Notes under the pieces: generated by a model
What the model saw: only the letters and a program-made list of their open reading frames with translations
Told to the model about the DNA's origin: nothing
Database searches by the model: none
DNA from: Psychrobacillus sp. NEAU-3TGS
GTDB lineage: Bacteria; Bacillota; Bacilli; Bacillales_A; Planococcaceae
Reading direction: 5' to 3'
DNA length: 64,000 bases
Assembly (NCBI RefSeq): GCF_029955155.1
Contig: NZ_JAPNOZ010000004.1
Location: 129,599-193,598 of the forward strand
Part shown: positions 24,851-33,818 of the stretch, in pieces
Layout: each line of letters opens with the position of its first letter
How positions within the stretch are numbered: position 1 is the first letter of the stretch
Position numbers and translations under genes: made by a program

Positions 24851-24886
24851 AGCTATCTCCGGAAATTTTTTCACGGAAATAGCTTT
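24850..24886 (-). terminator. Hairpin downstream of the acyl-CoA dehydrogenase gene
   Basis: AAGCTAT-TCCG pairs with CGGA-ATAGCTT around a T-rich loop. It lies about 45 bases past the acyl-CoA dehydrogenase stop on the minus strand. The tail is only moderately T-rich. Confidence 0.55.
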
Positions 24887-24931
24887 AGAGTATGCAAATT
24901 CTTTTCTTTTTTATTATATTCTTTCCTCTAA

Positions 24932-26104
24932 TTATTTTACTAGATTTCTATTTTGATCTTCTTCCAGTGCAGATTGCGCTAGCTTTTTTATCGTCATATC
25001 ATCCATTGGTGGATTATGTAATCCAGCTCGAACGTCTCGGTAATAGCGCTGTAATGGATTTGTTCGTTGCAAACTTTTTGCTCCTACTAGGCGCATTGCT
25101 TTATCAACAATTGTGATAGCTGAGTTGGTTACGATATGCTTTGCAACGGAGATTTCATTAGATATAAGATCTCGTGAGGATACATTGTCATATGCGGAAG
25201 CGGCTCCGTAAATAACAAATCGTGCTTTCGTAAGCTCCAAATCAATTTCACCGATTAGCTGTTGGACGTTTGGTAGCTGAGCAATTGTTCCATTTAAACT
25301 ATTAGGAGAATGCGTGTTGGCAAAATGAACAGCATAATCACGAGCTGCTTGTGCCACACCTAAATAAGTAGCAGGAATATGGAGTAACCAGCCGTTCACT
25401 TTACCGCCACTTACTAATTCAGGAAGCTCCACTAAATCAGTCTCATGCACGACTACATTTGTAAGTACTAGATCATTACTACTTGTGCCGCGCATAGAAA
25501 TAACATCCCATGTTTCTTCTATGGAAACTCCTTCTATATCACGGTGAATAAGAAAAAATCCAACTTTTTCTTTTTCTTCAATCCATGCAGAAGTTAAAAA
25601 GTAAGTGAGTACTGGAGAAGCTGTCGTGAAAATTTTACGTCCATTCAGTACCCAAGTGTCCCCATTTTTTACAGCTGTAGTTCCTGGACGTCCACCACGT
25701 GTTGGGCTTCCCATTTGTGCTTCGCTAACAGATCGGTTTATGAGCGCGCCATTCAAAATTTCTTTAGAAAAGAAATCCAACTTTTCTTTAGTCCAAAGCT
25801 TTTTCTCAAAAAGGTCACCGACTACACCCAAGCTCCAGCCAATTGATAATGCAGTGTTTGCATCATAGCTTGCTAACGTCTCTTGTAGAAGCACCATATC
25901 ATACACAGAAAGTCCCTCGCCGCCAAATTCTTTAGGCAATGTTATGCTCGTATAACCAAGCTTCCTTAAATCTTCTATATTTTCTTTTGGGAAAATGGAA
26001 AGTTCGTCAATTTCAGCTGCTTTACTTGTGAAATTTTCTTCTAATCTTGCCAAATTATTGAGCCAATCTTGTTGTTTCTTATTTTGCACAAACAACCTTT
26101 TCAT
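24932..26104 (-). CDS. Acyl-CoA dehydrogenase family flavoprotein
   Basis: A 390-residue protein of the acyl-CoA dehydrogenase fold. The N-terminal helical domain contains LPKEFGGEGLSVYDMVLLQE, the middle beta-domain has SEAQMGSPTRGG and WVLNGRKIFTTAS (FAD contact), and the C-terminal helical domain has AMRLVGAKSLQRTNPLQRYYRD. It resembles B. subtilis YdbM. Whether it oxidises an acyl-CoA or acts as a flavin-dependent monooxygenase of the DszC type is not clear; the usual catalytic Glu cannot be placed with certainty. It is monocistronic and divergent from the catalase gene. Confidence 0.85.
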   Translation of the reverse strand: MKRLFVQNKKQQDWLNNLARLEENFTSKAAEIDELSIFPKENIEDLRKLGYTSITLPKEFGGEGLSVYDMVLLQETLASYDANTALSIGWSLGVVGDLFEKKLWTKEKLDFFSKEILNGALINRSVSEAQMGSPTRGGRPGTTAVKNGDTWVLNGRKIFTTASPVLTYFLTSAWIEEKEKVGFFLIHRDIEGVSIEETWDVISMRGTSSNDLVLTNVVVHETDLVELPELVSGGKVNGWLLHIPATYLGVAQAARDYAVHFANTHSPNSLNGTIAQLPNVQQLIGEIDLELTKARFVIYGAASAYDNVSSRDLISNEISVAKHIVTNSAITIVDKAMRLVGAKSLQRTNPLQRYYRDVRAGLHNPPMDDMTIKKLAQSALEEDQNRNLVK

Positions 26105-26315
26105 AATTGCTAATCTCCTTTTAAATTTAATCCTATTTATGTATGTATTAAACTTATCGATTACATTGAAATGAGTCTACCTTTATCAGAAAAAGAAGTC
26201 AATTATAATACTTATTATTTTAGTAGGATTTATATGATATGTGAAACCTTTTGCAGATATTACCTCGCATTTTCACCTAATTTTCTATAAATCTCTCACT
26301 TTTTAGTCGAAAAAT

Positions 26316-26340
26316 GTTTTTAAAAAGAGCCATAGGGTAG
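26316..26340 (+). promoter_or_regulatory. Sigma-B-like promoter of the catalase gene
   Basis: GTTTTT (26316-26321) and GGGTAG (26335-26340) are separated by 13 bases, close to the sigma-B consensus GTTTAA-N12-15-GGGTAT. General-stress control is usual for large catalases of this type in Bacillus. Confidence 0.6.
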
Positions 26341-26384
26341 TAGTAATACAGAGGATTAGTAGCAAATAAAGAGGAGGAACCAGC

Positions 26385-28421
26385 TTGGATAAAAAAGTGA
26401 ATGCAAACAGCAAAAATGAACAATTAGAACAGTTTCGTGTGGATGATAAAGACAAAGCAATGACTACGAATCAAGGTCTAAAAGTTTCAGAGGATGAATT
26501 TTCTTTAAAAAACGGTGAACGAGGTCCTACTCTCTTAGAGGATTTTCATTTTCGTGAAAAAATGACCCATTTTGACCATGAACGTATTCCGGAACGAGTA
26601 GTACATGCACGAGGATATGCTGCTCATGGAGAATTTGAATTATATGAATCAATGCAAGCTTATACAAAAGCGAAATTCTTGCAAAGCCCAGGAACGAAAA
26701 CACCGGTTTTTGTAAGGTTTTCAACCGTAATGGGTTCACGTGGATCTGGGGAGCTCGCACGTGATGCACGTGGATTTGCGACAAAGTTTTATACGGAAGA
26801 AGGTAACTACGATTTAGTAGGAAATAATATTCCCGTTTTTTTCATACAAGATGGTATTAAGTTTCCAGATTTAGTCCATGCAATGAAACCAGAGCCACAC
26901 AATGAAATTCCACAAGCTGCAACCGCACATGATACTTTTTGGGACTTCATAGCTAACAATCAAGAATCTGCCCATATGATCATGTGGGCAATGTCTGATC
27001 GGGCAATTCCAAGGAGCTTTCGAATGATGGAAGGATTCGGGGTTAATACTTTCCGATTCGTTAATGCAGAAGGTAAGTCTCATTTTGTAAAGTTTCATTG
27101 GAAGCCTGTTTTAGGCGTACACTCAGTTGTTTGGGATGAAGCACAAAAATTAAATGGTAAAAATCCTGATTTCCATAGACAGGACTTATACGAGGCTATA
27201 GCAGGCGGAAATTTTCCGGAGTTTGAATTAGGTGTTCAAATGATTGAGGAAAAAGATGAATTTCAATTTGATTTTGATATTTTAGACGCTACGAAACTAT
27301 GGCCAGAGGAAGAAGTCCCAGTAAAAATTATTGGAAAAATGACATTGAATAGAAATGTAGACAATGTTTTTGCTGAAACGGAACAAGTGGCATTTCATCC
27401 AGGAAACGTAGTCCCAGGTATTGATTTTTCAAATGATCCACTACTACAGGGCAGATTGTTCTCTTATACAGACACACAGCTAATTCGACTTGGAGGTCCA
27501 AACTTCCATGAGCTACCGATCAACCGACCAGTGTGCCCATTCCATAACAATCAACGAGATGGATATGGCAGACAAACGATAAATGTTGGACAAGTCAGCT
27601 ACCACAAAAACTCACTTGCGGGTAATACACCGACTCCGGTTAGTGAGGAAGAAGGTGGTTATGTACATTATCAGGAGAAAGTCGATGGTCACAAGGTTCG
27701 TGCCCGAAGCGAAAGCTTTAAGGATCATTTCTCCCAAGCGACAATGTTCTGGAACAGTATGAGTAATCCCGAGAAGCTGCATATTATCAATGCCTTCAGT
27801 TTCGAGCTTGGGAAATGTAAGGAAAAGAGCGTGCGCGAGCAAGTTGTAGAAATGCTTTTGAATATAGATGTAGATTTAGCAAATAAGGTAGCTAAAAACT
27901 TAGGTATTACTGTGCAGGCTACTAATACACCAACTAATAGCAAGGTCTCTCCAGCATTAAGCCAATTAAATTCAGCTAAGAAACCAGATACACGCAAAAT
28001 TGCTGTACTCGTTTCGGAAGGATTTGATGGAGAACTGATCGCTATGTTAGATGCCCTAAAGGCGAAAGGGACAATGATTGAGACAGTAAGTGATCATCTA
28101 GGGGCGATTAAAGGTGCTGACGGAACCTTATTGGAAGCAAACCATACGTTCTCTACTGCAGATTCCGTATTATTTGACGCAGTGTATGTTGTAAGCCCAC
28201 AAGGTACAACACCGACATATCAAAAAGAAGCCGCGTATTTTGTGAAAGAAGCATATGCTCATTTCAAGCCGATTGCTGCTTCGTTTCATGGAGACCAATT
28301 GCTGGATGAGCTCGGGTTTACAGGGCAAGCCGGTGTAGTAACAAAAGAGACAGGAAACAGCTTTGTAGAAAGTTTTACTAATGCAATTGCTGAGCATCGT
28401 TTTTGGAATAGAGTAGTATAA
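26385..28421 (+). CDS. katE: Large-subunit (clade 2, HPII/KatE-type) catalase
   Basis: A 678-residue haem catalase. The distal His lies in [12 protein letters not shown], the Asn region in [12 protein letters not shown], and the proximal haem Tyr in [22 protein letters not shown]-terminal flavodoxin/DJ-1-like domain (from about residue 535, [12 protein letters not shown]) marks it as a large-subunit catalase. It decomposes hydrogen peroxide in the cytoplasm. The start is TTG 26385 behind GAGGAGG. A sigma-B-like promoter is present about 45 bases upstream and a strong terminator follows. Confidence 0.95.
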   Translation: MDKKVNANSKNEQLEQFRVDDKDKAMTTNQGLKVSEDEFSLKNGERGPTLLEDFHFREKMTHFDHERIPERVVHARGYAAHGEFELYESMQAYTKAKFLQSPGTKTPVFVRFSTVMGSRGSGELARDARGFATKFYTEEGNYDLVGNNIPVFFIQDGIKFPDLVHAMKPEPHNEIPQAATAHDTFWDFIANNQESAHMIMWAMSDRAIPRSFRMMEGFGVNTFRFVNAEGKSHFVKFHWKPVLGVHSVVWDEAQKLNGKNPDFHRQDLYEAIAGGNFPEFELGVQMIEEKDEFQFDFDILDATKLWPEEEVPVKIIGKMTLNRNVDNVFAETEQVAFHPGNVVPGIDFSNDPLLQGRLFSYTDTQLIRLGGPNFHELPINRPVCPFHNNQRDGYGRQTINVGQVSYHKNSLAGNTPTPVSEEEGGYVHYQEKVDGHKVRARSESFKDHFSQATMFWNSMSNPEKLHIINAFSFELGKCKEKSVREQVVEMLLNIDVDLANKVAKNLGITVQATNTPTNSKVSPALSQLNSAKKPDTRKIAVLVSEGFDGELIAMLDALKAKGTMIETVSDHLGAIKGADGTLLEANHTFSTADSVLFDAVYVVSPQGTTPTYQKEAAYFVKEAYAHFKPIAASFHGDQLLDELGFTGQAGVVTKETGNSFVESFTNAIAEHRFWNRVV

Positions 28422-28428
28422 AATAGTT

Positions 28429-28464
28429 AAAAGGGATGCCCCTTCACGCAGGGGCATCCCTTTT
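28429..28464. terminator. Bidirectional terminator between catalase and membrane protein
   Basis: AAAAGGGATGCCCCT pairs perfectly with AGGGGCATCCCTTTT, giving A and T tracts on both sides, between convergent genes. Confidence 0.9.
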
Positions 28465-29005
28465 ACTTAGTTTTTGAGAGTCGTGGCCATATAAAGTAAG
28501 AAATGGAGATGACAAAGTCAATTCCAAGAATCAGTCCCCAAAGTTTTAATGTTCCCCATAAAACCTCAGATTTTGAGGTGTCATCCATGATGTAAATTAA
28601 AATGAGTAATATGATTCCCCCAATGATGTAAGCAAGTAAATGCTGAAAAGATCCTTTTAATGACTCTCGTGCAAACTCCATTCCCGTTTTACGTACAGGT
28701 TTAGTGCCTTCTTTTTGAACATAATATCGAAACCGTACATCTGCCCAGCGAATCATGCTCTTTCCAAAGGCAATCGAAGAACCGAGATAGACAGCTGCGA
28801 TAGCATGTGCAAGCGTTGCAGTTGCCCCGTTATATAAATCTATAGATGTAATTGCAAGTAAAATTAGATCGATCACTGGCGTTAATGCAAGAAAAAATAA
28901 ACCAAGACGTTCTTTTTTTAATATATATCTAGTTATGAGGCCTAGTAAAATAACTACCCAAAAGCCAACTTCACAAGCGATTATCGTCCATGCAATAAAA
29001 TTCAA
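28463..29005 (-). CDS. Integral membrane protein, YmcC-like
   Basis: A 180-residue protein with five or so membrane helices. It starts AWTIIACEVGFWVVILLGL, followed by a conserved loop with GKSMIRWADVRFRYYV. The pattern resembles B. subtilis YmcC, a membrane protein of unknown function. Its ribosome site is AAAGGGG. It lies downstream of the MarR gene on the same strand with a gap of 53 bases, so the two may be co-transcribed. I can assign no activity. Confidence 0.65.
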   Translation of the reverse strand: MNFIAWTIIACEVGFWVVILLGLITRYILKKERLGLFFLALTPVIDLILLAITSIDLYNGATATLAHAIAAVYLGSSIAFGKSMIRWADVRFRYYVQKEGTKPVRKTGMEFARESLKGSFQHLLAYIIGGIILLILIYIMDDTSKSEVLWGTLKLWGLILGIDFVISISYFIWPRLSKTK

Positions 29006-29058
29006 AACAACACCCCTTTCAAGGAAAAATTGCTATTTATTAAGTTTTTCAAAAACAG

Positions 29059-29505
29059 TCATCCTACTTCAGGCTCTAGTAAAGAGGTCAACTTCTTAAA
29101 CATTAAAAAGTCCTCATTCGAAAAATCATCTAGCTTAGTTAAAAGCTTCTCATACTCCACTGAGTCCAATTTTTTGTGATATTCATAAACTATTTTTCCC
29201 TTTTCCGATAGTTCGAGGATGACTTCTCGATTATCTTTAGGGTTTTTATTTTTAATAATCATCCCTTTTTTGGTTAATTTATCTACCATTTGAGAGATTG
29301 CACCTTTTGTTTTTTTAGTGAGTTCTGTAAGTTCTGTGGAAGTGGTTTGTATTTTGTTCCCAATCAGATTAATTGTATGTGCTTCTACCATATAAAGTTC
29401 ATCTTCCGTACCGTACTTCCTAGGCACGCTTTCATACGAAGCAATTTTCCTAGAAATCTCATAAAGTGATTCCATTAGTTCACTGAACACTTCTTCTCTA
29501 GACAT
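29059..29505 (-). CDS. MarR-family transcriptional regulator
   Basis: A 148-residue winged-helix regulator. The DNA-binding region reads STELTELTKKTKGAISQMVDKLTKKGMI and is followed by the wing KDNREVILELSEKG. MarR proteins repress nearby genes and release DNA on binding small phenolic or electrophilic ligands. It is divergent from the PatB/permease/AhpD-like operon with 208 bases between the starts, so that operon is a likely target, as is the membrane protein downstream. Confidence 0.9.
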   Translation of the reverse strand: MSREEVFSELMESLYEISRKIASYESVPRKYGTEDELYMVEAHTINLIGNKIQTTSTELTELTKKTKGAISQMVDKLTKKGMIIKNKNPKDNREVILELSEKGKIVYEYHKKLDSVEYEKLLTKLDDFSNEDFLMFKKLTSLLEPEVG

Positions 29506-29631
29506 TTTTTCCCCTCCCCAAGATTTTCGAAATTACCCTGTAACGTATTATGGCTATTGTAACATGAGAGTAATTTAACAAGTAGGTTAGATACGACAAA
29601 AATAAATTATCTGATTAGTTAAAAAATATAA

Positions 29632-29660
29632 TTGACGTTATATTGTTTAGGTGCTAAACT
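29632..29660 (+). promoter_or_regulatory. Promoter of the PatB-like operon
   Basis: TTGACG (29632-29637) and TAAACT (29655-29660) are separated by 17 bases. This leaves a leader of about 45 bases before the gene at 29714. Confidence 0.6.
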
Positions 29661-29713
29661 ACTTTTAAGTCAGTGACTGTTAGCAATATTAGGATAAGAA
29701 AGGGGTAATTGAA

Positions 29714-30934
29714 GTGAGATATAACTTTGATGAAATCGTAAACCGAAGAGGAACTTACTCTCTTAAATGGGATGGAGGCGAAATGATTAAGGAAATGGGA
29801 TTGACTGAAAGATACGATGAGAAAACAATTCCTTTATTCACTGCAGACATGGATCTACCGGTACCACAACCCTTAATAGATGCCCTGCACAAAACGGTTG
29901 ATCATAAAATATTTGGTTACTCTGTACTCCCAAATAAGTATTATGAATCGATTCAGCATTGGTTCAAAAAGAGACATGACTGGGAGATAAAAAAAGAGGA
30001 AATCGTTTATAGTCCAGGCACTGTTCATGCTTTAAATGTTGCTGTGAAAGCGTTTACTAATCCAGGGGATGGTGTTATCATTCAACGTCCAGTGTATCCG
30101 CCGTTTACTTCAGCGATAGAGGGAAATGGAAGAAAAGTTGTGAATAACGCGTTAAAATGCGACGAGGAAGGTTATTATTCCATTGATTTTAAGGATTTTG
30201 AAGCGAAAGCAAAGGAAGAAAATACGAAGCTATTCATCTTATGTAACCCTCATAATCCAGCAGGAAGAGTTTTTAATAGAGAAGAGCTTCAAAAACTTTC
30301 TGTTATATGTGCAGAAAATAATGTGTTAATAATCGCAGACGAGATTCATGGAGATTTAATGAGACGTGATCAAACATTTCTACCAATAGCAAAAGTAGTT
30401 GAGGATGTAGGTCATATTATTACATGTACCGCTATTAACAAAACATTTAACGTAGCAGGGCTTCATTGTACTAATGTGATTATTTCAAATCCAGAGCTTC
30501 GAAACACATTTAGTGAAGTAATGGGCTTTCAACTTGCATCGCCATTTACGATAGCTGCACTTATAGCGGTATATAACGAGGGAGAAGATTGGTTAGAGCA
30601 ATTGAAAGAGTATATCGATGAGACAATCGAGTGGGTAGTCAATTTCTTAGCTGAAAAAATGCCGCAAGTAAAAGTGAGAATTCCAGAAGGTACGTATGTT
30701 ATGTGGATGGACTTTAGCTCTTACGGACTTTCGCCGAAAGAAGTGCATGATCGAATTTACAATAGGGCTAATGTACTTCTAGAGGATGGAAGTATGTTCG
30801 GAGAAGAAGGTTTATCGTATCAAAGAATTTGTCTTCCGTCGCCAAGGTCAGTTATTAAAGAAGCATTTGAAAGAATTGCAAAGGAATTTGAGGATGTTCA
30901 TGTAGATGTGAGAGTGAAAAGTGTAATCTCTTAA
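29714..30934 (+). CDS. patB: PatB/MalY-type aminotransferase-like cystathionine beta-lyase
   Basis: A 406-residue PLP enzyme of the MalY/PatB branch. It shows NRRGTYSLKWDGG at the start, the MDLPVPQP segment, CNPHNPAGRVF, IADEIHGDLM and the Schiff-base Lys in AINKTFNVAGL. These enzymes cleave carbon-sulfur bonds of cystathionine or cysteine conjugates to give pyruvate, ammonia and a thiol. The next gene is an amino acid permease, which suggests uptake and beta-elimination of a sulfur amino acid or conjugate. GTG 29714 follows AAAGGGG. Confidence 0.88.
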   Translation: MRYNFDEIVNRRGTYSLKWDGGEMIKEMGLTERYDEKTIPLFTADMDLPVPQPLIDALHKTVDHKIFGYSVLPNKYYESIQHWFKKRHDWEIKKEEIVYSPGTVHALNVAVKAFTNPGDGVIIQRPVYPPFTSAIEGNGRKVVNNALKCDEEGYYSIDFKDFEAKAKEENTKLFILCNPHNPAGRVFNREELQKLSVICAENNVLIIADEIHGDLMRRDQTFLPIAKVVEDVGHIITCTAINKTFNVAGLHCTNVIISNPELRNTFSEVMGFQLASPFTIAALIAVYNEGEDWLEQLKEYIDETIEWVVNFLAEKMPQVKVRIPEGTYVMWMDFSSYGLSPKEVHDRIYNRANVLLEDGSMFGEEGLSYQRICLPSPRSVIKEAFERIAKEFEDVHVDVRVKSVIS

Positions 30935-30984
30935 AATACAAAGTTAAAACTATAAAATGCAGCTTTCACAAAGGGGTGTAATAT

Positions 30985-32423
30985 ATGGCGAATCAAGAGG
31001 CAAATTTAAAGAAGGTACTAGGTCTAGGAGATGTAATGAGTATCGGTGCAGGACAAATTATCGGTGCTGGAGTCATGGCGTTAACAGGTATTGCAATAGG
31101 AATGACAGGTAGCGGGGTAACTTTAGCGTTTGTTATTTCTTCAGTCTTTACGTTATTTATGGTGTTACCAATAGCTGTTATGGGTCAGCTATTCCAACAA
31201 CAGGGGGATTATATAGGTATACTAGCAGACTTTTATCTCCTAAAATAGGATTCTTTTGGCTAACGTTATTTATACTTGCGCAACTTACACTTGCGATGTA
31301 TTCCATATCATTTGCAGAATACGTTCAAGGCTTGGTTCCGTCTGCTCCACTTAAGTTAGTGGCATTTACACTTCTTACTGTGTTTTTTATAGCGAATCTG
31401 GTAGGAGTAAAATTTGCAGCACTTGTAGAAAAATTTATGGTAATTATTTTGCTTCTCGCATTAATAGTTTTTGTTGTATGGGGTATGCCAGAAGTAAATT
31501 ATGCTGTTTTTAATACGGGAGAAATGTTCTCGGGTGGATTTGTAGGATTCTTTATGGCGGTAGGTTTACTTTCATTTGCTACAGGCGGTGCACAAGTTGT
31601 AGCGGAGCTTGGTGGAGAAATGAAGAACCCAGGAAGAGATATACCGTTAACCATTATTGTAACTACATTGGCTATAGGGTTGTTATACGCATTTATGGCT
31701 ACTATTGCAGTAGGTGTATTACCTATTGCGGATGTCGCTAATATGCCTTTAACAGATGTTGCAAGAACAATACTCCCAGGGCCACTATTCATTTTCTTTA
31801 TGGTTGGTGGAGCTATGTTTGCACTAGCAACGACCTTAAATGCGACGCTTTCATGGGTTACGAAAGGGATAATGATTGCATGTGAAGATGGATGGTTACC
31901 AAAATCATTAGGAAAAGTGAATAAAAGATTTGGGACACCACACTGGTTGTTAACTCTATTTTATATTATTGGTGTTATACCAATAGTTACTGGGTTATCC
32001 CTTGGATTAATATCCGCATTAGGCACCGGAGTTTTTCTACTTTCCAATATTATTCCTGTATTTGCAGCAACTAAATTACCGAAGAAATATCCAGAACTTT
32101 ATAAAAGGGCGCCATTTAAATTATCGCCTCTGGTTTTAAATACAATTGTATATATCGGAGTAGCTTTGTTATTATTCCAAGGATATTTATTAATGTCTTC
32201 CCTCTCTTACAAGATTATTATTGGAGCAGTCGTTTATATGGCTGCGGCAGCGATTTATGTAACTATTGTTGGAAATAGTCCGAAGTATGGACTTAATAAA
32301 ACGCTTCATTTTGAAAACGCTTCGGACAGTAATGTTGGAAATGATTCGAATGTTAAGCTAGAGACAGCTGCAACTTTAGGAGAAGCTATTCCAATAGCAA
32401 AGCCTAATACACAACTGGATTAA
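30985..32423 (+). pseudogene. APC-family amino acid permease, interrupted by a frameshift
   Basis: Two frames together make one permease of about 479 residues. The first (30985-31248) carries GDVMSIGAGQIIGAGVMALTG, the canonical APC first helix. The second is open from about 31203 and encodes YRYTSRLLSPKIGFFWL and the remaining helices. The join falls in a run of five G at 31203-31207; six G would give QGGLYRYTSRL, which fits APC permeases. The downstream part contains its own ATG at 31296 but would lack the first two or three helices. It could be a real mutation, a phase-variable tract or a consensus error. The family imports amino acids by proton symport or exchange. Confidence 0.85.
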
Positions 32424-32463
32424 TAATGTATGATTTGCAAATCTAAATAATGGAGGCTATAAA

Positions 32464-33120
32464 ATGACAATGGATAGTTTATATGTAAAATCTAATGCTA
32501 AACGATTAACAGAATTAGGAAAGCACGCTCCAGATACATTTAAAGCATTTGTAGCATTCGACCAATTAGCTTTAGCAGAAGGACTTATTCCAAAAAGAAC
32601 GAAGGAATTAATTGCTATTGCAGTTGCTCATGTGACAGGCTGCCCTTACTGTATCGAAGCTCATGTAACTGCAGCAAAAAAATTAGAAGCATCTAAAGAA
32701 GAGATACTAGAAGCGGTGATGGTTGCTACTGCATTAAAAGCTGGTTCCGCACTCGCTCATGGATTGAATGGACTAAATGCGTTTGACGGTACACACGATG
32801 ATGAACTTTACAAAAGATCGAATATGGTAAGATTTAAAGAATTGGGTGGAGCCAACCCAGACGCTTTCAAAGCATTCAATAAATTTGATATGGAAGCGAT
32901 GAAACCTGGATTAATAAGTCAAAAAGATAAAGAACTAATGGCTATTGCCGTGGCACATGTAACAGGTTGTGCGTACTGCATTGAAGCGCATACGCAAAAA
33001 GCAAAACAATTAGGCATCTCTTTAGAAGAAATCACAGAATCTATTTTTGTAGCAACAGCTTTAAAGGCAGGATCGGCCTTGGCTCATAGTGTAAATGCTT
33101 TAAATGCATATGAAGGGTGA
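32464..33120 (+). CDS. Tandem carboxymuconolactone decarboxylase/AhpD-like protein
   Basis: A 218-residue protein built of two similar AhpD-like domains. Each has a redox or proton-relay motif: CPYCIEAH (Cys60, Cys63, His67) and CAYCIEAH (Cys169, Cys172, His176). Each is preceded by ELIAIAVAHVTG or ELMAIAVAHVTG and followed by VATALKAGSALAH. Most family members are single-domain and oligomerise, so this is a fused duplication. CxxC members act as thiol peroxidase partners. It is the third gene in a run with the C-S lyase and permease, 40 bases after the permease, which suggests thiol or peroxide handling tied to sulfur amino acid breakdown. Confidence 0.88.
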   Translation: MTMDSLYVKSNAKRLTELGKHAPDTFKAFVAFDQLALAEGLIPKRTKELIAIAVAHVTGCPYCIEAHVTAAKKLEASKEEILEAVMVATALKAGSALAHGLNGLNAFDGTHDDELYKRSNMVRFKELGGANPDAFKAFNKFDMEAMKPGLISQKDKELMAIAVAHVTGCAYCIEAHTQKAKQLGISLEEITESIFVATALKAGSALAHSVNALNAYEG

Positions 33121-33269
33121 AAATAATTCGTCTGGAAAAAGCTCTGTCCTTCTGTGTTAGTTGTAAAATTCGTTTTAATTGGAAATCGTAACTTTTGTAG
33201 TGATTTCGTTGTTGACTATTTAAAACTTTTTGCATATACTAAACAAAATAATTTATGAAGCGTTAACAA

Positions 33270-33523
33270 GCGAAGAAAAGGACATGAATCATTATCATTT
33301 CTTATTAGAGAATAGGGTCAACGGCTGAGAGCCCTTAAGAAAAACGAATGATTTACCACCTTGGAGCTATTGCGGGGAAAGCAAAAGCAAACTATGCGAT
33401 TATCCACAATCGGGAAAACCGTTATCTATTTATGAGCGCAATACAATTCTTTGTGTTGCAAAATTAGGGTGGAACCACGACCACACTCGTCCCTTTACCG
33501 GGGGATGGGTGTGTTTTTTTTGT
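33270..33523 (+). promoter_or_regulatory. Threonine T-box riboswitch 1, with terminator
   Basis: This leader has the conserved T-box AGGGTGGAACCACG (33466-33479) and a stem I with a distal GGCTGAGAGCCC loop. The specifier is read as ACC (33355-33357, in GATTTACCACC), a Thr codon. The terminator is CACACTCGTCCC pairing with GGATGGGTGTG followed by T8 (33482-33523). Uncharged tRNA-Thr would stabilise the antiterminator and allow read-through. It is the first of two nearly identical units. Confidence 0.93.
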
Positions 33524-33539
33524 ATTCAAAATTAAATAA

Positions 33540-33790
33540 TTTGGCTGAGAAAAGGACATGAATCATTATCATTTCTTATTAGAGAATAGGGTCATAGGCT
33601 GGGAGCCCTTAAGAAAAACGAATGATTTACCACCTTGGAGCTATTGTGGGGAAAGCAACTTTGCAATTATCCACAATCGGGAGAACCGTTATCTTTTTAT
33701 GAGCGTAGTACAATTTTTAGTGCTACAAAATTAGGGTGGAACCACGACCACACTCGTCCCTTACCAGGGATGGGTGTGGTCTTTTTTTAT
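33540..33790 (+). promoter_or_regulatory. Threonine T-box riboswitch 2, with terminator
   Basis: This is a second complete unit, nearly identical to the first. The specifier is ACC at 33629-33631, the T-box sequence is at 33733-33746, and the terminator is CCACACTCGTCCC with GGGATGGGTGTGG followed by a T tract (33748-33788). It sits directly before the ribosome site of the threonyl-tRNA synthetase gene. Two units in series should give a steeper response to threonine starvation, as in the multi-T-box leader of B. subtilis thrZ. Confidence 0.93.
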
Positions 33791-33818
33791 TTCATTTTTA
33801 AAATTAGGAGGAATTTAC

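Noticed and set aside
31296-32423. Separate short permease gene starting at 31296
   Set aside because: The open frame continues upstream to 31203 with conserved permease residues, so it is the 3' part of the frameshifted gene at 30985.
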